From NCBI GenBank assembly GCA_016719135.1, contig JADKAV010000001.1, positions 1-64,000 on the forward strand: a stretch of 64,000 nucleotides of DNA, written 5' to 3'. The notes beneath the pieces are model-generated. The model did no database searches. It was not told the DNA's origin and saw nothing but the letters and a program-made list of their open reading frames with translations. The stretch comes from Micrococcales bacterium (lineage in GTDB: Bacteria > Actinomycetota > Actinomycetes > S36-B12 > UBA10799). The position numbers and the translations under genes were made by a program. Within the stretch, counting starts at the first letter, position 1. Every line of letters starts with the position of its first letter. Positions 28,033 through 36,464 of the stretch are shown here, one piece after another.

Positions 28033-29648
28033 TCCCGGCCCACCACATCGATGAACCCGGTGGGCTCGAGAGCTTCCACCAACTCGCTCTTGGCGCGGAC
28101 CAGCACGAAGCGGATATCCGCGGCTTCCAGCTCGGCGACCAGCGCCTCCAGCGCCTCCAGCCCCGTCGAGTCGATGTCGACGATTGCCTCTGCCTGCAGC
28201 GCGAACCACCGCAGCTGCACAATCCGCTCGGAGATCATCTGGCGGGCCTGCGTCAGGAAGTACTGGGCGTTGGCGAAGAACAGCGGTGAATCGAATCGGA
28301 AGATGAGCAAGCCCGGCTCCTCCTCGACGTTGTCGAAGTCCCCGATGTCGTGCATTCCGGCCAGCTCCGGCACGAATCCCAGTGCCGCGCTGTGCGGCCT
28401 GGCGACATCGACCAGCAGGACCAGGACTGACAGGGCGACCGCAATCAGCACTCCGTACAGAACTCCGAAGACCAGCACCCCGGTGGTGGTGACGATCGCC
28501 AGCCAGAACTCGGAACGGCGAAAGCGCCACAGCCTTCGGAAGCCCGCGACGTCGATCAGCAGGATCGCGGCGTAGACGACCAGTGCCCCCAGCGCCGCCT
28601 GCGGGATCACTTCAAGCAGGGGTCCGGCCACCACCAGCACGATCGCCAGGAATATCGCCGCGGAGATGGAGTAGCCCTGCGAGGTGGCACCGGAGGCGCG
28701 CGCCACCGCAGATCGGCTGCCGCTGGTGGACACCGGCATACCCCGGAAGAACCCGGCTGCGATGTTCAGCACCGACAGGGCCCGCAGTTCAGTGGCCGGC
28801 AGCAGAGGCGGATCGGAGGCTCGGTGAAACGATCGTCCCGTCAGGGTCGCATCGGTGTAGGCGACCAGCAGGACGCCTACTGCACCGACGACCAGCTCGG
28901 GGATGAGGTCGGCCGGGATCATCGGGATCGCCGGGGACGGCAGGCCGGCCGGGATTTCCCCGAGCAGCAGGACTGGTTGGTCGATCGCATTGAGCACAGC
29001 GGCGACGACGACGCCCAGGGACAAGGCCATCAAGGGACCGAACGCCTTGTAGCGGGTCCGGCTGATGCCAACCAGAGCGACGAAGACGGTGACAGCGACT
29101 ACCAGGGCGGGCCATTGGGGGCTGGAGGCGAACAGGAGCCAGACGTGCTGGAAAACGGTGTCGGAGTCGGGCGTGAACGCACCGAGCACACGGTCGATCT
29201 GGCTGTCGATCATGAGAACCGCGATGCCGGCCATGTAGCCGACGAGGATTGGCCGGGACAGCAGGTCCGCGACGAACGACAGTCGCAGCAGACTGGCCAG
29301 CAAACCGACGACGCCGACCGCAACAGCCAGGGCAGCGGCCGCGGTGGCGGAGGTCGTCCCGCCCGCGGCGACCATCGGCACGATGACCGCTGCGGTCATG
29401 ACCGCCACGCTTGATTCCGGGCCGAAACTCAACCACCGGGAAGTCCCCAGCAACGCATACAAGGGCAACGCGATGAGGGCTCCCCACAGGCCGACCACCG
29501 GCGACAGTTTCGCGATGATCGCGTAGGCCATGACCTGCGGAACCAAGTACGCCGTAACGGTGATACCGGCGATCAGGTTGTGCCGTTCGAATGGCCGCAA
29601 CCGGTCACCCAGTCCGGGCAACCACCTGCGCAAGGCCGGGCTGGTCAC
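27978..29648 (-). CDS. SulP-family anion permease with STAS domain
   Basis: A 556-residue transporter. The N-terminal 420 residues form the SLC26/SulP membrane domain, beginning GITVTAYLVPQVMAYAIIAK and including GYMAGIAVLMIDSQI and GMPVSTSGSRSAVARASGA. The C-terminal ~120 residues form a STAS domain with IVDIDSTGLEALEAL. SulP proteins carry sulfate, bicarbonate or other anions. It has no adjacent carbonic anhydrase or sulfate-assimilation gene, so the substrate is open. Start at 29648. Confidence 0.92.
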   Translation of the reverse strand: MTSPALRRWLPGLGDRLRPFERHNLIAGITVTAYLVPQVMAYAIIAKLSPVVGLWGALIALPLYALLGTSRWLSFGPESSVAVMTAAVIVPMVAAGGTTSATAAAALAVAVGVVGLLASLLRLSFVADLLSRPILVGYMAGIAVLMIDSQIDRVLGAFTPDSDTVFQHVWLLFASSPQWPALVVAVTVFVALVGISRTRYKAFGPLMALSLGVVVAAVLNAIDQPVLLLGEIPAGLPSPAIPMIPADLIPELVVGAVGVLLVAYTDATLTGRSFHRASDPPLLPATELRALSVLNIAAGFFRGMPVSTSGSRSAVARASGATSQGYSISAAIFLAIVLVVAGPLLEVIPQAALGALVVYAAILLIDVAGFRRLWRFRRSEFWLAIVTTTGVLVFGVLYGVLIAVALSVLVLLVDVARPHSAALGFVPELAGMHDIGDFDNVEEEPGLLIFRFDSPLFFANAQYFLTQARQMISERIVQLRWFALQAEAIVDIDSTGLEALEALVAELEAADIRFVLVRAKSELVEALEPTGFIDVVGRDYIFPTLPTLVAAFREAR

Positions 29649-29700
29649 CGTTCAATCTTGCCCGAACCGTGACCGTCATCGCGGTCGAGCGGTACCAGCG

Positions 29701-30306
29701 CTATCCGTAGTACGGGGACGCCCAGCCCAGGTACGGGCCCCATTCGTTGAGGCTGCGCCAGTCGACCAGTTCGACAGCGCCACCGGGCATGTTGGTGACC
29801 ACCTTGCCGTTACCGACGTAGGTGGCGATGTGGCCGGCGGAGTTCGAGGTCCGCCAGAACATCTGCGCACCGACCGGGATGTCCTTGCTGTCCGGGTGAC
29901 CCAGGCCTGCCTCCCGCGCGCGGGCCCATTGGGCAAGCGCCGTCGAGGTCCGCGGGCCCTTCGCACCGTAAGCGTCGTCGGCCAGTCGTAGGCACTGGTC
30001 GTGGTATCCGCCCATGCCCTGCTCGGCCCACCGTTTGAGCCGGGCTGCGGCTTCATTGGCGGTGAATGTCGTGCCGAAGGTGCGCAACCCACCGCTGCGG
30101 GCTGCCCGCTTGCGTTCGCGGACCTCTGCTCGCTTTGCCCATTGCGCCGCGTCGGGAAGGTCCGCCTGGTCCAGGGTCCGGACCAAGGGCTCCGGGGTGT
30201 CCACCGCGGATGTCTGCATCGTGTGCGAGGGCGCCGCGGCCGACACGGTCGTCGCGAGTACCGGCACGGCTACTGCCCCCGCGATCAGATACAACGAGCG
30301 TTTCAC
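29701..30306 (-). CDS. Secreted NlpC/P60-like protein, paralog 2
   Basis: A 201-residue secreted paralog. The GTG at 30306 opens the signal peptide MKRSLYLIAGAVAVPVLATT. The C-terminal domain conserves GYHDQCLRLADDAYGAKGPR (Cys105), PVGAQMFWRTSNSAGHIATY (His159) and WGPYLGWASPYYG. The linker between signal and domain is rich in arginine and alanine. It lies 64 bases downstream of paralog 3, same strand, so the two may be one operon arising by tandem duplication. Confidence 0.75.
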   Translation of the reverse strand: MKRSLYLIAGAVAVPVLATTVSAAAPSHTMQTSAVDTPEPLVRTLDQADLPDAAQWAKRAEVRERKRAARSGGLRTFGTTFTANEAAARLKRWAEQGMGGYHDQCLRLADDAYGAKGPRTSTALAQWARAREAGLGHPDSKDIPVGAQMFWRTSNSAGHIATYVGNGKVVTNMPGGAVELVDWRSLNEWGPYLGWASPYYG

Positions 30307-30370
30307 GATTACCTGCTTCGCTGGTTGGCTGCGTGGATTCGTGCGCATGGGCGCAAAGACGGCGGGCTGA

Positions 30371-30937
30371 TCAGCCGTAGTACGGCTCGGCCCATCCGAG
30401 GTACCTGCCCCAGGAGTTCATCTTCTTCCAGTTGATCTTCTTGACCCTGCCGCCGGGCATGTTGGTCACGGCCTTGCCGTTGCCGACGTAAGTGGCGATG
30501 TGGCCCGCGGGGTTCGAGGTCCGCCAGAACATCTGCGCGCCGTACGGCGGCCGGCGGTTGCCGGGATGCGCGTAGCCCCGCTTCTTGGCCCGCTGCCACT
30601 GGCGGAGCGCGGTGCTCGTGCGGTTGCCCTTGGGCTGGTAGGCGTTGTCGGCCAGGCGCAGGCACTGGTTGTGGTAGCCATGCGTACCGCGTTTGGCCCA
30701 TTTCTCGAGCCGCCGGACCGCGGTGTTCGGGCTGAATCGGGTGTTCTTGGTGCGCATGGCAACGCCAGCGGCTCGCGATGAGCGCTTGCTGGCCGCCTTG
30801 CGCTTGAAGTCCTTGTTGGTGTCCTTGGACACGACAACTACGGACGCGGGTGCCATCGCGGTGGCGGGGGTCGCAGCGATGCCGGTCATCATGATCGGTG
30901 CGGCGATGCCCGCGGCGAGGATGGTCTTGGTCTTCAC
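30371..30937 (-). CDS. Secreted NlpC/P60-like protein, paralog 3
   Basis: A 188-residue secreted paralog with GTG start at 30937 behind an AGGAGAA site and signal peptide MKTKTILAAGIAAPIMMTG. The domain keeps GYHNQCLRLADNAYQPKGNR (Cys92), PYGAQMFWRTSNPAGHIATY (His146) and WGRYLGWAEPYYG. Its linker is strongly basic (KDFKRKAASKRSSRAAG), which may bind anionic wall polymers. It is closer to paralog 2 than to paralog 1. Confidence 0.75.
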   Translation of the reverse strand: MKTKTILAAGIAAPIMMTGIAATPATAMAPASVVVVSKDTNKDFKRKAASKRSSRAAGVAMRTKNTRFSPNTAVRRLEKWAKRGTHGYHNQCLRLADNAYQPKGNRTSTALRQWQRAKKRGYAHPGNRRPPYGAQMFWRTSNPAGHIATYVGNGKAVTNMPGGRVKKINWKKMNSWGRYLGWAEPYYG

Positions 30938-31039
30938 GGTGTCGGTTCTCCTGCTATTGCCTGGAACTGCGAACACCTCAGTCATGCCCGGGCCTATACG
31001 CACTTACGCGTGACGCTGCTCACCGGGTTGGAGTGACGG

Positions 31040-31055
31040 GCGCCACATGTGGCGC
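31040..31055. promoter_or_regulatory. 16-bp perfect palindrome upstream of paralog 3
   Basis: GCGCCACATGTGGCGC is a perfect palindrome about 100 bases upstream of the paralog 3 start codon. Its position and symmetry suit a dimeric regulator site, but no regulator gene is adjacent. Confidence 0.4.
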
Positions 31056-31081
31056 AGTGCTGACCCCGCTACGACCCGAAA

Positions 31082-31136
31082 TGGCCCGCTATCTGCCTCT
31101 GAGCCCACCGGAAGCCACAACGCGGATGGCGGGCCA
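31082..31136 (-). terminator. Inverted repeat downstream of the DUF3089 gene
   Basis: TGGCCCGCTATC (31082-31093) and GATGGCGGGCCA (31125-31136) pair over 12 bp with one mismatch. It is located 10 bases past the stop of the DUF3089 gene and shares the TGGCCCG core with the element at 25942-26003. Confidence 0.45.
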
Positions 31137-31145
31137 GAACGCGCC

Positions 31146-32266
31146 TTAGCGCTTGGCGTACGCCTTCTTCTGACTGCGCACCAGGTCGATGAGGTCACCC
31201 AGGGGCAGGTTTATGTCCATGAGGTGAAGACCCCAACCGGGGTTCGGGGAACCGATGAGTTTCTTGGACTTCTTGCCCACCGGCTTGACCATCAGTACAT
31301 TCGCGCCGTTCTTCGTCATGCACTTGGCGCGGTACCGGTCCTTCGGCGTCAACCACGCGGTCTTGGCCTTCGGCGGGGTACCGCCGTACAGGATCCCCGC
31401 AGCGGCGCCCAGCAGACCGGGGATCGGCTTGCCCCGTACCAGAGTGTCGATCTTGGCCCATCCGCCCTTCAGCGCGGCCGGGTTGGTGCAGGCGGCTTCG
31501 TACTGGACATCCGGCTGCGGTGCCACCCGCACCCGGCCGAAGAGGCTGTCCGTGGGGGGCTTCTCCCCGAAGGACACATAGGAGATCACACAACCAACTT
31601 GGTTCTTCCCGGTACAGATCGGAGTGTTCGAGAAGTCACCGCCTTTGCGCTTGCCGGTGGGAACGGCGACACTGCTGCCGATCAACAACGCGGAAACCAT
31701 CTTCTCGCGCACCTGCGGATCGGGATCGATCTGTTCGCGGATCAGCCGTTTGAGCACTCCGGACCCCTGCGAATGCCCGATCAGGACGAAACCGCGCCGC
31801 GGGTTCTCAGCGCGGAACTCGTTCCATGCGTTGAGCACGTCGGTGTAGCCGGCCTCCCGCTCTTCGGGAGTGACCGTCGCGGAACCGCCACTGAGGATCG
31901 CACGGAGTGTCACCTGCCGGTACATGGGGGCGTAGACGTTGCAGACCTGGCTGAAACGGGCCGCCTGGTAGTTGGCGATGGACGTCTGCGCCGGCTCGAT
32001 GTCCAGGTTCGCGATCGGCGTGGTCTGCTCACTCACGGTGGGATACACGTAGAAGCAGTCGATCTTGGGCTTACGCGGCAGCTTCGGGGTGACGACCTTC
32101 TTCGGCTCCCCGAACGTCTTGACGGTGGTCTTCAGCGACCCCCGGCAGGCGTTGGGGTCCGCACCCGGCCGGCACAACCACACGGTGTCTGATGGGCGAC
32201 GGCGGGAGCGGCCAGGACCGTGGTTGCCACGGCGATCGGCAGGAAAAGGCGCAACGGACTGAGCAT
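31146..32266 (-). CDS. Secreted DUF3089 alpha/beta hydrolase (lipase-like), frameshift near the 5' end
   Basis: An exported alpha/beta hydrolase of the DUF3089 family. The ATG at 32266 gives a signal peptide (MLSPLRLFLPIAVATTVLAA to VAHQT). About 25 codons in, near 32180-32190, a one-base indel shifts the frame, after which TVWLCRPGADPNACRG starts the family domain and continues to the stop at 31146. The domain shows IDCFYVYPTVSEQ, the nucleophile elbow GHSQGSG, and the C-terminal GWGLHLMDINLPLGDLI carrying the catalytic histidine. Family members are thought to be esterases or lipases; the substrate is unknown. Typical length is restored when the frameshift is corrected. Confidence 0.8.
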
Positions 32267-32315
32267 GTCCGAAGGGTATCCCGAGGCGGCGGACCGCGCG
32301 CCGGGAAACCGATCT

Positions 32316-35177
32316 TCAGCTCTCCCAGGCCGGATCGTAGACAACGGTGCAGGCCTTCCCCTGCCGCTTGGCCCGGTACAGGGCGGCGTCGGCCTGGCGC
32401 AGCGCCACATCGGCGTTCTCCCCGGGGCACACCAGGGCCACACCGATGCTCAGCGTCATGACGATGCTGTGGCCCTCGATCTGCATCGGTGCCGCCACCA
32501 CCTCGTGCAGCGACGCTGCGATGCGCTCTGCATTGGCAACGGTGTGAATCGCGGGCAGGACCAGAACGAACTCGTCGCCGCCGAAGCGGGCCAGGACGTC
32601 TGCGGAGCGGACTCTGGAGCGGATGCGGTCGGCCACGGTGACGATCACCGTGTCGCCCACAGCATGCCCGTAGGTGTCGTTGATCGGCTTGAGGCCATCG
32701 AGGTCGATGAACAGGACCCCGACATTGATGCCGGTGCGTGGCCTCTTCGACAAGATGCCCGAGATCCGGGTGACCAGTTCGTGCCGGTTGAACAACTCCG
32801 TCATGGAGTCGTGGGTGGCCAGGAAGCGCAGTTGATCGCGGGCGGCTCGCGCTTCGGTGACATCGACGAACTGGGAAACGTACCCGCTGGCTCTTCCGCG
32901 CTCGTCACGCAATAGACCGATGGACTGTTCCACGAGCACGCGCTCGCCGTCCGAACGGATCATCTGATGGTCACGCACCGGGGCCGAGTCGACGCCGGCC
33001 AGCACCTGCGCGCGCAGTCGCCGGTCGAGGTCGTCGTCCACCGGATCCATGACATCGCACAGGCCGTGCTCCAGCAGCCACTGCTCGCTGCGCCCCAGCA
33101 GGCGGCACAGAGCCGGGTTGACTTGGACGAATTCGCGGCGCAAGTCGACGACAGCCATTCCGGTCGGCGCCGACTCCATCGCGGCCCGGAAGCGCTGTTC
33201 ACTGCCGCGCAGCGCTTCTCGCGCAGCATGCTCGACCTGGATGTCGCGAAGGCGGCCCACCCGGCCGACCACCGCGCCGGATTCGTCGAGCAACGGCCGA
33301 GAACTGATATCCATCCAGATGTAGGACCCGTCGGCGGTACGACACCTGCCCTCGAAGTCAAGGCGGTCCCGGTTGTCCGGATCCAACTGCAGCGATTCCG
33401 GCAGGTCCTCGCTCATCAGGTAGTCGAGCATCGGTTCGCCGATGACCCGTTCGCGCGCCCATCCGAGCACTTCTTCCACGGACGGGGAGATCCATTCCAC
33501 GCGGCCGTAAGCGGTGGCGCGGAACACCACGTCGGAGGAGTTCTCAGCCATCAACCGGTAGTGTTCCTCGCTGCTGGCAAGCGACTCACGGGCAAGAACC
33601 GAGTCACTGATGTCGGTGATCTGCGAGACGAAGTGCCGCAGGTGACCCTCCTCATCGCGCACCCCGGAAACCGTGAGATCGGCCCAGACGATCTCCCCGG
33701 AGGGCTTCAGATATCGCTTGGTGAGCCGGTAGGTCTCCCTGGTCCCGTCGATGACCTCCTGCACCAACTGCAGGTCGATGTCCAGGTCTTCGGGGTGGGT
33801 CAGTTCCTGCCACGTGCTGGCCATGAGGGTCGGCTCGTCGCGGCCGAGCAGCGTGGACATCGCCGGGTTGACGCGCTCGAAGTCCCCACTGGCTGACACG
33901 ATCGCCATCCCGATCGCGGCGTCCATCATGGCCCGCCGGAAACGCTCCTCGGACTCCTCCAGTGCGATCTGGGCATTCTTCTGCGCCTGGATGTCGCGCA
34001 CGGCGTCCACACCACCGATCACGACTCCCTGGTCGTTCACCAGCGCGCGGCCCAGGGAACTCATCCAGCGCCATCCGCCGTCGGAGGTGGCCATCCGCAG
34101 TTCGGTCTGGCCGATGAGGCGGCCCTCGTGGAGGATCTCGCGCATGGCCTGCCGCAGTCGGGGCAGATCCTCGGGGTGGACGAACTCGTCCATCGCTTTG
34201 CCCACGAAGTGCTCAGGCGGCCACCCGAGCACACGCAACACAGACGGGCTCGCCCACTGGATCCGACCGTCTTGTCCGCTGCGGAACACCATCTCCGACG
34301 CATTCTCCGCGAGTAGTCGGTAGTGCTCGCGCGACTGGGCTATCTCGCGTGCTGCGTCGACCCGTGAGGTGACATCGCGCCATGTGAAGCTCACAACCTC
34401 CCCCACCCGGACTGCCCGCACATCGAGTCGTCGCAGGCCGATGCCGAGCAGTTCGATCTCGAACTCGTCCACTGATAGCGGCTGACCGGTCTCCAGCACC
34501 CGGCGACCCCACTTCACGATCAGATCCACCGCGCCGTGGGTCCACACGTCGCGCAGACGTTTGCCGAGCAGGTCTTTGCGCGGACGGGACAGGTAGCGGC
34601 AGGCCGCCACGTTCACACGGACGTATTCGAGATCCACGATGTTGCCGGCATCGTCTCGGATCCCCCGGTAGCTGGTGTGCGGATCGAGCAGCGAGTCCAG
34701 CATCTCGCTCATCTCCCGCTCGGCCCGGGCGGCATCGCGGTCGCGGGCGTAGCGCAACGTCACGTCCCACCACGCCAGCCCGATGCCGTCGCCGACCCGC
34801 ACAGCACTCATGTCGAAGTAGAGCGTCTGCCCGCTGTTGTTGAAACGTGCCGGAAACTCCCAGTCCTCGAGAGTCAGCGGCTCTCCGGTTTCAACCACGT
34901 TCACGAGCATGTCGAACAGACCCACATCCCGGGCGCCGGGTTTGATGTCCAGCAGTCCGGAGCCGATCAGCATCTCGTAGGGCAGTTCCAAGTCCTCGCA
35001 TGCCGAGCGGTTGGCCTCGGTGTAGATCAGGTCGGTCACTGCGCCGGTTTCGTCGCGCCGCGCCTGGAGCAGGGCGTAGGGGTCCAGGTACACTTCCGCG
35101 TTGACCTCGCTGGGCGAGATCCGGCCATCGGAGGCGCCGTCGTACGCCACCGGATCCCCGGTCTCCCACTGCTTCAT
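32316..35177 (-). CDS. Six-PAS diguanylate cyclase
   Basis: A 953-residue soluble sensor enzyme. Six PAS-type units are recognisable by repeated HPEDL and RDI/RDVT ends: about 20-150, 160-285, 290-405, 410-530, 535-655 and 660-780. They are followed by a GGDEF domain (from LATHDSMTELFNR) with active site RFGGDEF and an inhibitory RxxD (RSAD) five residues upstream, so product inhibition is likely. It has no membrane segment or EAL domain. The ATG at 35177 is preferred over 35183 because GGAAGGG sits at proper distance. It makes cyclic di-GMP in response to unknown cytoplasmic signals. Divergent from the agmatine operon. Confidence 0.9.
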   Translation of the reverse strand: MKQWETGDPVAYDGASDGRISPSEVNAEVYLDPYALLQARRDETGAVTDLIYTEANRSACEDLELPYEMLIGSGLLDIKPGARDVGLFDMLVNVVETGEPLTLEDWEFPARFNNSGQTLYFDMSAVRVGDGIGLAWWDVTLRYARDRDAARAEREMSEMLDSLLDPHTSYRGIRDDAGNIVDLEYVRVNVAACRYLSRPRKDLLGKRLRDVWTHGAVDLIVKWGRRVLETGQPLSVDEFEIELLGIGLRRLDVRAVRVGEVVSFTWRDVTSRVDAAREIAQSREHYRLLAENASEMVFRSGQDGRIQWASPSVLRVLGWPPEHFVGKAMDEFVHPEDLPRLRQAMREILHEGRLIGQTELRMATSDGGWRWMSSLGRALVNDQGVVIGGVDAVRDIQAQKNAQIALEESEERFRRAMMDAAIGMAIVSASGDFERVNPAMSTLLGRDEPTLMASTWQELTHPEDLDIDLQLVQEVIDGTRETYRLTKRYLKPSGEIVWADLTVSGVRDEEGHLRHFVSQITDISDSVLARESLASSEEHYRLMAENSSDVVFRATAYGRVEWISPSVEEVLGWARERVIGEPMLDYLMSEDLPESLQLDPDNRDRLDFEGRCRTADGSYIWMDISSRPLLDESGAVVGRVGRLRDIQVEHAAREALRGSEQRFRAAMESAPTGMAVVDLRREFVQVNPALCRLLGRSEQWLLEHGLCDVMDPVDDDLDRRLRAQVLAGVDSAPVRDHQMIRSDGERVLVEQSIGLLRDERGRASGYVSQFVDVTEARAARDQLRFLATHDSMTELFNRHELVTRISGILSKRPRTGINVGVLFIDLDGLKPINDTYGHAVGDTVIVTVADRIRSRVRSADVLARFGGDEFVLVLPAIHTVANAERIAASLHEVVAAPMQIEGHSIVMTLSIGVALVCPGENADVALRQADAALYRAKRQGKACTVVYDPAWES

Positions 35178-35272
35178 GATCATCCCTTCCGAAGGTCACG
35201 GTAAGTGCCGCACCCCGGTGGTCGCCATGTGTGCACGCTACGACGTCTGCGCCGTGGCCATTGCTCGGATTC

Positions 35273-35331
35273 GGTCACTATCCGTGACCACTCCCCCTGA
35301 CTTGAGCAAGTGTTCAAGTATGCGCTATTCT
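35273..35331 (+). promoter_or_regulatory. Promoter and palindromic operators of the agmatine operon
   Basis: A -35 TTGAGC (35302-35307) and a -10 TATTCT (35326-35331) with an 18-base spacer sit about 95 bases before ptcA. The -35 lies inside the imperfect palindrome CTTGAGCAAGTGTTCAAG (35301-35318), a plausible site for the TetR protein encoded at the operon end. A second inverted repeat, GGTCAC-TATCC-GTGACC (35273-35289), lies just upstream and could serve the divergent cyclase gene. Confidence 0.5.
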
Positions 35332-35425
35332 GGAGTCGTTCCCCACAAAGGAACCGCCGACCGGGGTGGCGCCCCACCCGGAACCGCCCCTCTCGACGAC
35401 CTCTCTCACACGGGGTTGTCACACA

Positions 35426-36451
35426 ATGCGAACATCTCGCAATTTCATCGATACCCAGGACCTCGGCCCGGACGTGATCCGCGCCCAGATGGACCTGATC
35501 CGGCTGCTCAAGCAGGCCGACAAGCAGAACGCCTGCCCCCGCCTGCTGGAAGGCGCTTCACTGGGCATGATCTTCGAGGAGGCATCCACCCGGACCCGGG
35601 TCTCCTTCGAGGTGGCCATGACCAAGCTCGGCGGGCATGCTCTGTACCTCAAGCCCGGAGAGATCCATCTGGGCCAGAAGGAGAACATCGCCGACACCGC
35701 CCGGGTGCTGTCGCGGATGGTGGACGCGGTGGAGATCCGCGCCTTCAAACATGACCCCGTCACCGACTTCGCGCAGTACGCCGAGGTCCCGGTCATCAAC
35801 GGCCTGACCGACTACAACCACCCGACCCAGGCGGTCTGCGACGTGTTCACCATGACCGAGCACACGGACAAGCCGTTCAGTGAGTTGACGGTCGTCTTCG
35901 TCGGGGATGCCACCAACGTCTGCACGTCGACCGCGCAGATCGTGACCATGCTCGGTGGCACGTTCATCCACGCCCGCCCGGAGCAGTACGGGATCAAGGC
36001 GCAGTGGCCGACCGTCCTGGACGAGATCGCCAAGAACGAGGAACTTTACGGCGGCCGCTACATCGAGACCGAGGACGTCGAGGACGCGGTCGTCAATGCG
36101 GACTACATCTACACCGACCTGTGGTGGTGGTTCGGCCAGGAGGCTGAGATCCCCGACCGGGTCAAGGCCTTCAAACCGCGCTACCAGGTGAACGCGCAAC
36201 TCATGGCCCGTGCGCCAGAGCACGCCAAGTTCATGCACTGCCTGCCCGCGTCGCGCGGCGTCGAGGCGACCGATGAGGTCATGGACAGCGCACAATCGAT
36301 CATCTACGACCAGAGCGAGAACCGCCTGCACACCGAGAAGGGCCTGCTCGCCTGGTACATAACCCCCAACCTCGAGCACCCCACCCCGGCGCTGCGCGCC
36401 TACCACGAGGGTCGCATCGAGTCCTTCCTGCACGACGCTGTGACGCGTTGA
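35426..36451 (+). CDS. ptcA: Putrescine carbamoyltransferase
   Basis: Converts N-carbamoylputrescine + phosphate to putrescine + carbamoyl phosphate in the agmatine deiminase pathway. It has 341 residues with the carbamoyl phosphate motif S54-T-R-T-R, NHPTQ, GDATNVCTSTAQ and HCLPASRG (Cys272). The ornithine SMG loop of the window's other transcarbamoylase is absent, replaced by YTDLWWWFGQEAEIPDRV, as expected for the putrescine enzyme. The ATG at 35426 begins the conserved sequence but its ribosome site is weak. First gene of the four-gene operon. Confidence 0.93.
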   Translation: MRTSRNFIDTQDLGPDVIRAQMDLIRLLKQADKQNACPRLLEGASLGMIFEEASTRTRVSFEVAMTKLGGHALYLKPGEIHLGQKENIADTARVLSRMVDAVEIRAFKHDPVTDFAQYAEVPVINGLTDYNHPTQAVCDVFTMTEHTDKPFSELTVVFVGDATNVCTSTAQIVTMLGGTFIHARPEQYGIKAQWPTVLDEIAKNEELYGGRYIETEDVEDAVVNADYIYTDLWWWFGQEAEIPDRVKAFKPRYQVNAQLMARAPEHAKFMHCLPASRGVEATDEVMDSAQSIIYDQSENRLHTEKGLLAWYITPNLEHPTPALRAYHEGRIESFLHDAVTR

Positions 36452-36464
36452 GGAGATGACAGAA

